A stretch of DNA of 20,263 bases from CBETVX01 sp965539935 (GCA_965539935.1 CBETVX010000053.1:1-20263), one strand, 5' to 3'. Shown: positions 1 to 8,362, counted from the first letter of the stretch. Notes: generated by a model from the letters alone, not told the origin. Numbers and translations are program-made.

Positions 1-33
1 CAAATTATAAATATGTGATATTTTTTTATCCAT
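1..33 (-). CDS. 5' end of a leftward gene, possibly a MarR-type regulator (partial)
   Basis: Reading leftward, an ATG at 33-31 opens a frame that begins MDKKISHIYNL and is still open at the window edge. A strong AGGAGG lies just upstream at good spacing, and a consensus sigma-A promoter lies at 75-103. Only eleven residues are visible, so the product cannot be identified. Two copies of an operator-like element flank the promoter, and many MarR proteins start with a similar short basic helix and regulate themselves. A MarR-type transcription factor is therefore a reasonable guess, and only a guess. A small transporter or enzyme under MarR control is equally possible. Confidence 0.5.
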   Translation of the reverse strand, partial: MDKKISHIYNL

Positions 34-53
34 GACTTCCCTCCTCTTAACAA

Positions 54-106
54 TAGTTTCCGTTGTCAACTATTATTATAATTAGTTTAGTTTCCAATGT
101 CAACTA
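54..106 (-). promoter_or_regulatory. Sigma-A promoter flanked by two 19-bp operator-like repeats
   Basis: On the minus strand, TTGACA (103-98) is followed by a 17-nt spacer and TATAAT (80-75), a perfect consensus promoter. One copy of a 19-bp element (TAGTTTCCAATGTCAACTA, 88-106) covers the -35 box. A second copy (TAGTTTCCGTTGTCAACTA, 54-72) covers the start-site region just after the -10 box. The copies differ at two bases in the middle, are 34 bp apart, and each is an imperfect palindrome (TAGTT...AACTA). Two repressor sites bracketing a very strong promoter imply tight repression of the gene starting at 33. Confidence 0.8.
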
Positions 107-182
107 TTAAGTAATATAATTTTATAATTTTTATTTATAAATAATAAATTAAGATGATATAACATATCTTTGTACTTCAAAC

Positions 183-218
183 AAAAAAAGGGAGCTGTAT
201 AAAATTTCTGCTCCCTTT
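183..218 (-). terminator. Intrinsic terminator of the large secreted-protein gene
   Basis: AAAGGGAGC (187-195) pairs with GCTCCCTTT (210-218), a perfect 9-bp stem with a 14-nt loop. On the minus strand it runs into a T tract at 189-183. It lies about 70 bp after the stop codon of the gene at 289-5736 and separates it from the promoter at 75-103. Confidence 0.88.
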
Positions 219-288
219 ATCTGTTCATTTAATTTAATTATTTTATGCTTAAAATTAACATCTACTTTTTTTACATTATTATATAGTA

Positions 289-3200
289 TTATTTTACCTC
301 TATGATTAATGGATTGGTCAATATTACATTCTGGTTTTCCATATCGTCCCAGACTAATCCCTTAATTATATAATCTCCTTTTTCTGGTATCAAGAATCCT
401 GCTCCCATATCTTTACTTTCTTTAGCATTTAAATATTGCTCCACATAAGAATAATTTATCATCTCATTTGTATTTTTGTCGTAAAGCACAATAATAAACG
501 TTGCCTTTATACTTTCATCGCTGTTATTAATAATATTTATTTTCACATATCCTTCAGTGCCTTTTCTAATCTGATCATTCCCCACTCTCTCTATTTCAAT
601 TTCTTCAGGTTCTATTGTTATTTCTATTGTATCCTTTATGTTTTCATAACCCTCTACTTTTACTATTATTACTGCTTTACCTATCTGCCTTGCTGTTATT
701 AACCCTTCTTGGTCTACTTCTGCTATATTTGTGTCCATGCTTTCCCAGATTAAATTTAATCCTGTAACCAGATTATTATCTTTATCAAATACATTTGCAT
801 TGAGCTTCAATTTACCATTTTCCCTTAATATATCTACAGATGGGTTTTCTATTTCTATTCTTGCTGGTTCAATTTCCTCAAATTTTATTTCTTTAAACAT
901 TGATTTTCCTTTTAATAGATCGGCTAAGGCTATAAACGCCTGCTCTGTTGCCATATCTATTTCTGTTCCCCATTCTGATTTATTTTCAAAATGATCATTT
1001 ACTTTAAAGGATAACAGCGAATCTAGCATAGTATTTCCATTTTTTATCCACTCATCAGATAGTGGATTTTCCCCTACAGCTATTAAGCCTTGTATTACCG
1101 CCGAAATCGAATATGGATTTTCACTGCCCCAGGCTTCAAATCCACCTGTATCTAATTGAACAGTCTTAAGATAGTTTATTCCATTACCAATAGCTTCTTC
1201 TACTCCTTCAATATCCCTATAATCATCAAGAGCTATTAAAGACATTGCCGTTTCATCTACTCCACCAAAGCTATTATCGGGGTCCTGATATGATAATAAA
1301 GCCTTTACTGCACCATCCCTATCATATTCTCCATTGGCCATATCTAAAGCTATTATACTAAAGACTATGGTTGTGGGATAATCATCATACGTGCCTATTA
1401 TAAACTTCCCTTCTTCATTTTGAGAATCAGCTAGTTCCTTTACATAGTTTTTCCCCTTATAATCCTTTGGATTTTTACCTGCTGCTATTAGCCCTATTAT
1501 ATTTCCTGCATAGGCAGAAGCCGATTTATTTTCATTTATTTTAAATTTACTCTGTATCAATGGCAAGTCCTTTTCAAGGTCTTCACTTGTATATCTATAC
1601 CCTATTGCTTCCCTGAAACTGAATTCTACCTTATTTGAATAATAAGCCCTTATATCCTCCACTATGTCTTTTATGTCATATTCCCTTGATGGTTCTTCTG
1701 TATATTCTATGGCTAGAGTTTGATACATGGACTCTTCATTAATTAAATCAGTGAGGGCTGCTAAAACCATTCCATTTGCTTCATCTGTATATTCTCTATA
1801 ACTAGCTTTTTGTTCATCATAAATAAAATGGTCGTCTCTTTTAAACTTCATTAAAGCATCTAGAACAGTTTTCCCATTAATTTGAAATTCTTCAGCTAAA
1901 GGATCTTTGCCTGCTGCTACTAAAGCTTGAATAGCTACTGCATCATATTCAGAGGACTCACTTGTGGAATTTTTATTATATCCAAATCCTCCTGATTCTA
2001 GCTGCATAGATTTTAATATTTCTATGCATTCACTTATATTGTTATCCATATCCTTGTAATTAGAAAGGGCAATAATTACACTACTTACGTCATAAATGCT
2101 TAGTTTATTCTTTTCCTGTTCATACTTGTTTAATAATACATTGATTGCTTTTTCTCTATCATAGTCAGCACCTGCCATATCAAGGGCTATTATTGAATTC
2201 GCCTGATCCCTTAAACTATTTGTTTCTTCACCTTCAATGTTAAATTCTCCATTTTCTTTTTGACTTTCCACAAGAATTTTTACATAATTTTTGCCCTTAT
2301 AATTTCTAGCGTCTTCCCCTGCGGCTATTAATCCCATTATATTTTTGGCATGGGCTTCTGTTGGATCATCATAAATTATAAATACTCTCTTAGCTTCATC
2401 TTCTCTAAATTCTAATCTTGCCAAGATTTCTTTTTTATCTATACCATTTACACTTAAGGCCATCGATTGAAGATAATTATACTGATTTTGATTTCTTACA
2501 TATTCCTTTGCATCTTTAATTGCATTACCTATTACATCGGAGGGGTCAAGGACTGGTTCAACGCTATGATACATTGATATTCCTGTATATAAATCAGCTA
2601 ATGCCCCAAAGGCCCTACTTGTAGACTGTATATCTGAATAATTACCAAGCATTTCTGATATTCTAAATGTTCCATCATCTAACTGGTCATTAAGTAATGA
2701 ATCAACTAAATTATTACCTGTTTTTATCCATTCCTCTGACAGAGGATCGATGTCATTTGCAATTAATGCTTGTACAACCAGTCCCGTATACAGTGGAGTA
2801 TCTCCATATCCCATCATATCAAATCCGCCTGTATCAGACTGGTTTTCTTTTAGATAATTAATAGCTTTATCAATTATCTCTGAAACCCCCTGGATATCAG
2901 TATGTTTCGATAGTGCTATTAATGCCCAGGCTGTTTCTTCTATATCTCCGAAATTGTCTCCTTCATTCATATTTAAAAGTGCATTCACAGCTTTATCTGC
3001 CTCATATTCAACACCTGTCATATCAAGGGCTATTATTGCTTTAGCCTGTTTTTTTACATTCCCCTCCTGTTCTTTTTTAAATACCCCATCTGAACCCTGA
3101 AGTGATATAAGATTTTGTACATAATCCTCTTCTATTTTACTAATAACCTCTCCAGAAGCTATTGCACCTATTATATTTTCAGCATATGTTAATACATCTT

Positions 3201-5736
3201 CTTTATCACTTAGACTTAACTTTTTCTGTATGTCTTCATAATTCTTATCTATATCTTCACTTGTAGCTGTCATAGCAAGTGCTTCCATCCAAGTATAATA
3301 TACATCCACTTCTTCTAGAGAATTATTCATTCTCTTTTCCGTAGTTATTAAGTAATTTCTTAATTTTAAAAGCCCTTCTTCAATTTTGCCAGTATAACTT
3401 TCAAATCTTTGTACATTTTGAAAAGAGGTTACCATGTTTTTTAAATCCGATAATGCTATAAAGGCTTGTTCAGTGGCTTCATCCTTATATAAATAATCTC
3501 CAAAGGATTCATTATATATAAAATAACTTAATTTCTTATATTGCAAAAGAGCATCTAAAATCGTATTTCCATCCTTTATCCATTCTTCATCGGTCAAAGG
3601 ATTGATTCCATTTGCTACTAAAGCCGATATTACATAAGAAATACTAAGAGAATTTTCTCCCAACCCATCGGTAAATTCAAAACCACCTGTTGAAAGCTGT
3701 TTTGATCTTATATAATCAAGTTTTGAATTAATGAAACTTTCCACATTTTCTATATCCTTATGGGGAGCCAGTGCTATTAATGCTATTGCAACTAAATCAA
3801 TACCTTCTTCATTTTTATTTTTATCCATAATTTTACTTACTGCTTTTTCTACATCATAATCTATCCCAGCCATATCAAGGGCTATAACTGCCCATTCCGT
3901 TTGTTCAACGGTTCCTACTTTAAAACTTCCATCTTCCTGCTGTCCTTCTAGAAGTAAATCTATATATTTTTGTGGATTTTTTCCTGCAGATGTCAGTCCG
4001 ATAATATTCATTGCATAGGGAAGGGTTCCCTCATTTTCATTAATATTAAATTTATCTGCTATGTCTTCAATATCATTTTTTATATCCTTGCTTGTAGAAT
4101 TAAGAGCTAAGGCCTCAAGAGGTCTATAAAAGGCTGGGTGGGACTGCCAAGTAGCATCTAGTCTTTCTGTCATTGAAGTAAAGTAATCTCTTAATCCATC
4201 AATGGCTGTGTCTATTATTTCATCATAATTTTTATCCTCACTTTTCTCTTCCTTGACAAATTTTTCATACATTGATGTTCCACTATAATAGTCCGATAAT
4301 GCTGCAAAGGCAAGTCCTGTGGCTTCAGGATCATCAAATCCCCCACCCATACCTTCTAAAAATTCAAATCCTTTTCCTTCTACTTTACATGCTAGCAAAG
4401 AGTCAATTAATGTTCTTCCTTCCTTAATCCAGTCACTGCCAGATAAATCTTCACCAGCTAATACTAGGGCTTGAACCACTGGTCCTGTAGTGTATGGACT
4501 ATTGCCCATAGAATAATAATCATATCCGCCGCTATCTAACTGTTCCTCTTTTAAATAATTAATACAAGACTCAATTAAACTGTCTATATTTTCCATATTT
4601 TTATGATTTACTAAAGCCTTTAGGGCCGCTGCAGTAGTTATAACATCTTCATAATGTCCATCCTTAGCTTCATTTACAAGGGCCATAACTGCTTTTTCCA
4701 CATCATAATCAGCCTTTGCCATATCTAAGGCCACTATTGTATCGGCCAAAGTAGTAACAGAGCCATTATCTATAGCGTTAACTACAAACCATCCATCTTC
4801 ATTTTGATAATCTATGAGTTTTTCAACATAAAAGCTAGGGTCTTGTCCAGTGGCTAAAGAACCCATTATATTTTCTGCATAAGCTGCTGCATTATCACTT
4901 TGGTTTAATTTGAATGATCTAATATAATTATCTTTATTATTCATAAGATTATTATATGACATAACTTCCCTTGCACTTAGGTCAGTCTTATCTTTATATG
5001 TATTTTTTAACTCCTCTATAACATTTTCTAACTCTTCACTATTATCTCCTTCACTTTCAAGAATCAGATGCTGCCTTACAATCATTGGATAATCTCTATC
5101 CTTAGAGATTAAAACATCATAGGTTCCAGCCTTTTTTAAAATTATTTTAACTTCTCCCTTTTCATCGGTTTTATAACTACCTTCACTATTTATTATTACA
5201 TCTACATCTTCTATTGGTTTCTTATCATCACTATAATCTACAACTTTAATAGTAAATTCTGCCCCTTCATTTTCTACAATAACTTTAGGAATTTTAGTTA
5301 GTATATTGGTTCCCGAATAGGATGTCATATAAAAGACAAGTTCTTCACAAATGAAATCTCCATCCTCATTAGTAAAATTATTAAACTTATCTACAGAAAC
5401 CATTGGCTGAACTATATCGCCATCTTTTAACTTTACATAATAGCTCCAGCCATTATTATTATCGCTTTCTTCATCCATTATCCCTGTAACTAGGTAACCA
5501 TACAGACTCTCACTTCCACTAATATTTTCTTCTCCCACAGCATTTTTTAAAATATCTAATGCATAAACTTCCTCTATTACAGTTTTTTTATCATTATATA
5601 GTGTATCTGTTTTACCCTCAATTCTAACCCTCACTTCATTGACAGAACCTTCAGCATATGAACTAATACCCATTGTAGGAATTAATCCACATATCAAAGC
5701 AATAACTAATATAATACATTGTATTTTTTTATACAT
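289..5736 (-). CDS. Secreted transcobalamin-like protein with five alpha/alpha-toroid repeats, under cobalamin riboswitch control
   Basis: This is an 1815-residue exported protein. The ATG at 5736 is chosen because AGGAGG sits 6-7 nt before it; a TTG seven codons upstream would place that Shine-Dalgarno inside the gene. Residues 1-28 are a signal peptide, with probable cleavage after SYA. Residues about 31-138 resemble the DUF4430 / transcobalamin beta-domain fold (VRVRIEG strand, GYLVTGI, GWSYYVK, KDGD). Residues about 145-228 look Ig-like. Five toroid repeats start near 286, 574, 851, 1128 and 1408, each with AENIMG-, IALDMA-, Q-D-GGF-, QALVAAG- and DEATEQAFIAL-type motifs. A Big_2-like domain (about 1624-1710) and a final beta domain end the protein. 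No LPXTG, SLH or lipobox is visible. Toroid plus this beta-domain is the layout of intrinsic factor and transcobalamin. With the B12 riboswitch upstream, I infer extracellular capture of cobalamin or related corrinoids. Binding itself cannot be read from the sequence. Confidence 0.9.
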   Translation of the reverse strand: MYKKIQCIILVIALICGLIPTMGISSYAEGSVNEVRVRIEGKTDTLYNDKKTVIEEVYALDILKNAVGEENISGSESLYGYLVTGIMDEESDNNNGWSYYVKLKDGDIVQPMVSVDKFNNFTNEDGDFICEELVFYMTSYSGTNILTKIPKVIVENEGAEFTIKVVDYSDDKKPIEDVDVIINSEGSYKTDEKGEVKIILKKAGTYDVLISKDRDYPMIVRQHLILESEGDNSEELENVIEELKNTYKDKTDLSAREVMSYNNLMNNKDNYIRSFKLNQSDNAAAYAENIMGSLATGQDPSFYVEKLIDYQNEDGWFVVNAIDNGSVTTLADTIVALDMAKADYDVEKAVMALVNEAKDGHYEDVITTAAALKALVNHKNMENIDSLIESCINYLKEEQLDSGGYDYYSMGNSPYTTGPVVQALVLAGEDLSGSDWIKEGRTLIDSLLACKVEGKGFEFLEGMGGGFDDPEATGLAFAALSDYYSGTSMYEKFVKEEKSEDKNYDEIIDTAIDGLRDYFTSMTERLDATWQSHPAFYRPLEALALNSTSKDIKNDIEDIADKFNINENEGTLPYAMNIIGLTSAGKNPQKYIDLLLEGQQEDGSFKVGTVEQTEWAVIALDMAGIDYDVEKAVSKIMDKNKNEEGIDLVAIALIALAPHKDIENVESFINSKLDYIRSKQLSTGGFEFTDGLGENSLSISYVISALVANGINPLTDEEWIKDGNTILDALLQYKKLSYFIYNESFGDYLYKDEATEQAFIALSDLKNMVTSFQNVQRFESYTGKIEEGLLKLRNYLITTEKRMNNSLEEVDVYYTWMEALAMTATSEDIDKNYEDIQKKLSLSDKEDVLTYAENIIGAIASGEVISKIEEDYVQNLISLQGSDGVFKKEQEGNVKKQAKAIIALDMTGVEYEADKAVNALLNMNEGDNFGDIEETAWALIALSKHTDIQGVSEIIDKAINYLKENQSDTGGFDMMGYGDTPLYTGLVVQALIANDIDPLSEEWIKTGNNLVDSLLNDQLDDGTFRISEMLGNYSDIQSTSRAFGALADLYTGISMYHSVEPVLDPSDVIGNAIKDAKEYVRNQNQYNYLQSMALSVNGIDKKEILARLEFREDEAKRVFIIYDDPTEAHAKNIMGLIAAGEDARNYKGKNYVKILVESQKENGEFNIEGEETNSLRDQANSIIALDMAGADYDREKAINVLLNKYEQEKNKLSIYDVSSVIIALSNYKDMDNNISECIEILKSMQLESGGFGYNKNSTSESSEYDAVAIQALVAAGKDPLAEEFQINGKTVLDALMKFKRDDHFIYDEQKASYREYTDEANGMVLAALTDLINEESMYQTLAIEYTEEPSREYDIKDIVEDIRAYYSNKVEFSFREAIGYRYTSEDLEKDLPLIQSKFKINENKSASAYAGNIIGLIAAGKNPKDYKGKNYVKELADSQNEEGKFIIGTYDDYPTTIVFSIIALDMANGEYDRDGAVKALLSYQDPDNSFGGVDETAMSLIALDDYRDIEGVEEAIGNGINYLKTVQLDTGGFEAWGSENPYSISAVIQGLIAVGENPLSDEWIKNGNTMLDSLLSFKVNDHFENKSEWGTEIDMATEQAFIALADLLKGKSMFKEIKFEEIEPARIEIENPSVDILRENGKLKLNANVFDKDNNLVTGLNLIWESMDTNIAEVDQEGLITARQIGKAVIIVKVEGYENIKDTIEITIEPEEIEIERVGNDQIRKGTEGYVKINIINNSDESIKATFIIVLYDKNTNEMINYSYVEQYLNAKESKDMGAGFLIPEKGDYIIKGLVWDDMENQNVILTNPLIIEVK

Positions 5737-5854
5737 TTTGCCCCTCCTTTTTCTCAAAATTTTTTACTCTTATATGAGTTTTTAGTTTGAAAATCATAAA
5801 CTAATGTATAATGTTAATCAGTCCATTATCCCACCACCTTTTTATTTGCAAAGA

Positions 5855-5889
5855 CAAAAATAAAACCCTCTCCGCACTGGAAAGGGTTT
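5855..5889 (-). terminator. Regulatory terminator between the cobalamin riboswitch and the coding region
   Basis: AAACCCT (5863-5869) pairs with AGGGTTT (5883-5889). After one mismatch there are three more inner pairs around a 5-nt loop. On the minus strand the stem is followed by TTTTATTTTTG. It lies about 95 nt downstream of the aptamer and about 120 nt before the ATG at 5736, with no gene in between, so it is most simply the expression platform of the riboswitch. A GGTTT at 5916-5912 could pair with the AAACC in the 5' arm as a weak antiterminator. Confidence 0.85.
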
Positions 5890-5984
5890 GCATACACAAA
5901 AAATAGATAATAAACCATAAAATATATTTATTATATTACTTATTCATATACCATCCTTTTCTCTAAGTCGGAGATTAGGAAATA

Positions 5985-6134
5985 GGCATATTGACAGGTC
6001 TTCTGGCTTCTGGATCACCTTCGAACTAAACCTTCCCACAATATTTATTGCAGTGGCATATTTTAGTTCTCATCCCCAGTTACAGCTGCGACTACAGCAG
6101 GAGATTTTCACTCCTTTCCCTAAATCAATATACT
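5985..6134 (-). promoter_or_regulatory. Cobalamin (B12) riboswitch aptamer
   Basis: The minus strand carries the diagnostic conserved blocks of the cobalamin riboswitch in order: GTGAAAATC (6111-6103), a GCAGCTGTAACTGGGG core (about 6088-6073), GCCACTG (6057-6051), GGGAAGG (6037-6031) and the B12 box GAAGCCAGAAGACCTG (6010-5995). The closing P1 helix is ATATTGA (6131-6125) with TCAATAT (5994-5988). In this family, binding of a cobalamin lowers expression of the downstream gene, usually for B12 transport or synthesis. Here the only downstream gene before a terminator is the 1815-residue secreted protein. Confidence 0.97.
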
Positions 6135-6138
6135 CTTT

Positions 6139-6167
6139 TTATTAAATTGTCTTAATAGTTTTGTCAA
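6139..6167 (-). promoter_or_regulatory. Probable promoter of the riboswitch transcript
   Basis: A consensus -35 box TTGACA lies at 6167-6162 on the minus strand. The -10 is weaker: TAATAA at 6144-6139 with a 17-nt spacer, or TTTAAT at 6146-6141 with a 15-nt spacer. Transcription would begin just before the P1 helix of the riboswitch. The -35 box is clear; the exact -10 is uncertain. Confidence 0.6.
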
Positions 6168-6303
6168 ACATTATCTTTGCTATCAATTTAATTTTGGAAA
6201 AAAATACTCGTAATTTTACCTTGATTAGTAATTTTTTATCATAAATTCCTAACGTTATTATACTTCTTTCATAATACAATATCAATAATCTTTTGTTAGC
6301 AGC

Positions 6304-6345
6304 TTGACACATTTCCCGAAAGGTATTATACTCATATACAATACC
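6304..6345 (+). promoter_or_regulatory. Promoter and autoregulatory operator of the GntR-ABC operon
   Basis: TTGACA (6304-6309), a 17-nt spacer and TATACT (6327-6332) form a strong sigma-A promoter. An inverted repeat, GGTATT (6322-6327) with AATACC (6340-6345), extended by TA/TA inside, covers the -10 box and the start site. YtrA-subfamily GntR repressors typically bind inverted repeats in their own promoter, so this is a good candidate operator for the regulator encoded next. The leader to the ATG at 6381 is about 40 nt. Confidence 0.8.
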
Positions 6346-6380
6346 ATTATACAATAACACTTTAAGTGAAAGGAGATATT

Positions 6381-6761
6381 ATGAAATCAACACTAGATAA
6401 TAATCGTCCAATTTACTTGCAAATCAAAGAGTCAATTGAGGAGGATATACTCAACGGTCGACTGGCACCGGGAGATCAAATACCCTCCAACAGTCAACTT
6501 GTAAGCTATTACAACATAAATCCTATAACTGTAATGAAAGGGATTAATCTTCTAGTAAATGAGGGAATAATATATAAAAAGCGGGGACTTGGAATGTTTG
6601 TAAGCTCCGATGCACCGGAAAAGCTTAAAAACAGATTTTTACAAGTATTCTTTCAGGAACATATAAAACCTTTGATTGCCTTAGCAAAACCCTTAGGTTT
6701 TACTCTAAATGAGATTCATGAAATGATTGATAGTGGGTGGAAAGGAGAAGAAAATGATTAA
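6381..6761 (+). CDS. GntR-family transcriptional regulator, YtrA subfamily
   Basis: This 126-residue protein has an N-terminal GntR winged helix-turn-helix (about residues 6-75: PIYLQIKESIEEDILNG, LAPGDQIPS, NPITVMKGINLLVNEG, GLGMFVS) and a short C-terminal helical tail of about 45 residues. It lacks the large ligand domain of FadR or HutC regulators. That short form defines the YtrA subfamily, which usually represses adjacent ABC transporter operons. The ATG at 6381 follows AAGGAGAT; a GTG five codons upstream would overlap the Shine-Dalgarno. Its stop overlaps the start of the ATPase gene by 8 nt, so the two are co-translated. The inverted repeat on its own -10 box suggests autorepression, relieved by an unknown signal such as cell-envelope stress or an antimicrobial. 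Confidence 0.93.
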   Translation: MKSTLDNNRPIYLQIKESIEEDILNGRLAPGDQIPSNSQLVSYYNINPITVMKGINLLVNEGIIYKKRGLGMFVSSDAPEKLKNRFLQVFFQEHIKPLIALAKPLGFTLNEIHEMIDSGWKGEEND

Positions 6762-7626
6762 TTTTCAAAATGTATCCCTTAAATATGGAAAAACCTATGC
6801 CCTAAATAATGTTAGTTTAAAACTTCCTGAACATGGGATCTGTGGTGTGCTAGGTAGAAATGGTGCAGGGAAAACCTCACTTTTGTCGCTGCTTTGTGCC
6901 TATCGCAAACCAACCTCAGGAACAATAAGTATATTTGGGGAAGACCCTTATGAAAACAAGAATATATTGCCTAAAATTGCCTTTATTTATGATAATCAAA
7001 GTGAGGCAGAAAATGCCTTCCAAGTAAAGGAATTGCTTAAAATAACAGCCTCCCTTCGTCCCAACTGGGATAATACCTATGCCGAAAAACTTATAAACCT
7101 ATTTGAAGTACCAATTAAGAAAAAAATGAATGCCTTAAGTCACGGTATGCGTTCAGCAGTCAATGTAATTATGGGGCTAGCTGGACAGACTCCTATCACT
7201 GTGTACGATGAAGCATATCTTGGAATGGATGCTGCCATGCGAAAGCTATTTATTAGGGAACTTTTATCAGACTATATGGAGAGGCCAAAGCTTATTTTAT
7301 TTTCAACACATTTTGTTAATGAGATGGAAGGACTTTTCAGCGAAGCCATAATTATTAATAAAGGAAAGGTATTGATACATGATGACTGTGATAACCTACG
7401 GTCAAAGGGAACAACAGTAACTGGATCTATCAAAGCTATAGACAGTTTTATAAAGGGGCGTAAAGTCCTATCCCAGCGAACTTTAGGTTCCCAGAAAGAG
7501 GCCGTATTGTTTGAAGGGATAAATGAAAAGGATCGCATCATAGCTATAAAAACAGGCCTTGAGTTCTCTAAACCATCACTACAGGATTTATTCATCTATA
7601 TGACTGACCAAGGAGGAAAGGAATAA
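6754..7626 (+). CDS. ABC transporter ATP-binding protein of the YtrB type
   Basis: A 290-residue ABC ATPase. Walker A is GRNGAGKTS at residues 34-42, the signature is a variant LSHGMR at 128-133 (usual LSGGQ), Walker B ends in VYDE with D152 and E153, and the switch histidine is H186 in STHFVNE. The last ~90 residues are an accessory region typical of drug or lantibiotic-type exporters. The ATG at 6754 follows AAAGGAGAAG; an upstream TTG in frame lacks a good ribosome site. It overlaps the regulator gene by 8 nt and the permease gene by 1 nt. It should power the membrane protein encoded next, but the substrate is not evident. Confidence 0.95.
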   Translation: MINFQNVSLKYGKTYALNNVSLKLPEHGICGVLGRNGAGKTSLLSLLCAYRKPTSGTISIFGEDPYENKNILPKIAFIYDNQSEAENAFQVKELLKITASLRPNWDNTYAEKLINLFEVPIKKKMNALSHGMRSAVNVIMGLAGQTPITVYDEAYLGMDAAMRKLFIRELLSDYMERPKLILFSTHFVNEMEGLFSEAIIINKGKVLIHDDCDNLRSKGTTVTGSIKAIDSFIKGRKVLSQRTLGSQKEAVLFEGINEKDRIIAIKTGLEFSKPSLQDLFIYMTDQGGKE

Positions 7627-8228
7627 TGATTAAGAAGGCTTTGAAACTTCTGCTATCGATACATGCTAAATCAACATGCATATTTATAGGAGTTTATGGA
7701 TTAGTAATGTCTATAATTCTTATATTATTTTCTCATGGAAACATTTATAATTCCTTTTGGATGTCTGATTCAATAATATATACCCTTAGAATATACTTTA
7801 TGATAATGGGAATTGTATACCCGCTGATTGCCACAAGACTATATGTATCACGAGGTCTCACAAGAATGCAGTTCTTTTGGGCCTATACAGGAGCCATGAG
7901 CATTATATCTTTATTACTGCTTATACCTATTTTAATTTCAGTAATTTACTATGATAAGATTTCACTGCTATCTGCAATTACACATTATCTGCATATGCCT
8001 CTATTTTTTCTCATAGGTTGGACTTGTGCTGTTGGTTTTCAAATAGGAAAGTGGTATACTGCAATATTGGGAATATTAAGTGCTATAGCAATCTTTTTTA
8101 CAGTAACTACTGTAAGCATGTTTCTTTCTCTATCTGAGCTATTCATATTTGGGACAGTATTATTGCTACTAGTTTCAATGTTACTAATTTTGCCACGTAT
8201 CCTATCTCAAATTCCATTGAAAAGTTAA
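7626..8228 (+). CDS. Small ABC-2-like permease partner of the ATPase
   Basis: A 200-residue integral membrane protein with about six predicted helices (near residues 14-34, 50-78, 85-110, 118-140, 143-167 and 170-194). The cytoplasmic LYVSRGLTRMQFF segment between helices 2 and 3 resembles the coupling region of ABC-2-type permeases. Its ATG overlaps the ATPase stop as TAATG, with AAGGAGG upstream. It is the only membrane component in the operon, so the transporter probably works as a homodimer of this protein with two ATPase subunits. Function is inferred from position and topology, not from a specific family match. Confidence 0.85.
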   Translation: MIKKALKLLLSIHAKSTCIFIGVYGLVMSIILILFSHGNIYNSFWMSDSIIYTLRIYFMIMGIVYPLIATRLYVSRGLTRMQFFWAYTGAMSIISLLLLIPILISVIYYDKISLLSAITHYLHMPLFFLIGWTCAVGFQIGKWYTAILGILSAIAIFFTVTTVSMFLSLSELFIFGTVLLLLVSMLLILPRILSQIPLKS

Positions 8229-8274
8229 AATATGTGAAAAAAGCCCTAGCCTCTACTACTTCACTTTAAATCTT

Positions 8275-8311
8275 TAGGTGTCTTACCCCACAGGTGGACA
8301 CCTATATTTTT
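8275..8311 (+). terminator. Intrinsic terminator of the GntR-ABC operon
   Basis: TAGGTGTC (8275-8282) pairs with GACACCTA (8297-8304), a perfect 8-bp stem, and is followed by TATTTTTC. It lies about 45 bp after the permease stop. The rest of the stretch up to 8362 holds a short TAAGCT/AGCTTA hairpin and no gene. Confidence 0.87.
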
Positions 8312-8362
8312 CATTCCAACTATTTATCCATTGTTATTTTTCAACCTTTTTAAGCTAAAAGC

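Noticed and set aside
289..5736. A squalene or terpene cyclase activity for the toroid repeats.
   Set aside because: The toroid fold is shared, but I see no DxDD catalytic motif, the protein is secreted and it is controlled by B12, which points to binding rather than cyclisation.
5737..5757. A TTG start seven codons upstream of the large secreted protein.
   Set aside because: It would put the AGGAGG inside the coding region and add a basic stretch before a clear signal peptide; the ATG at 5736 fits better.
6142..6360. A 72-codon leftward open frame between the riboswitch and the GntR operon.
   Set aside because: It covers two divergent promoters and the operator, lacks a ribosome binding site and its product has no family character, so it is chance.
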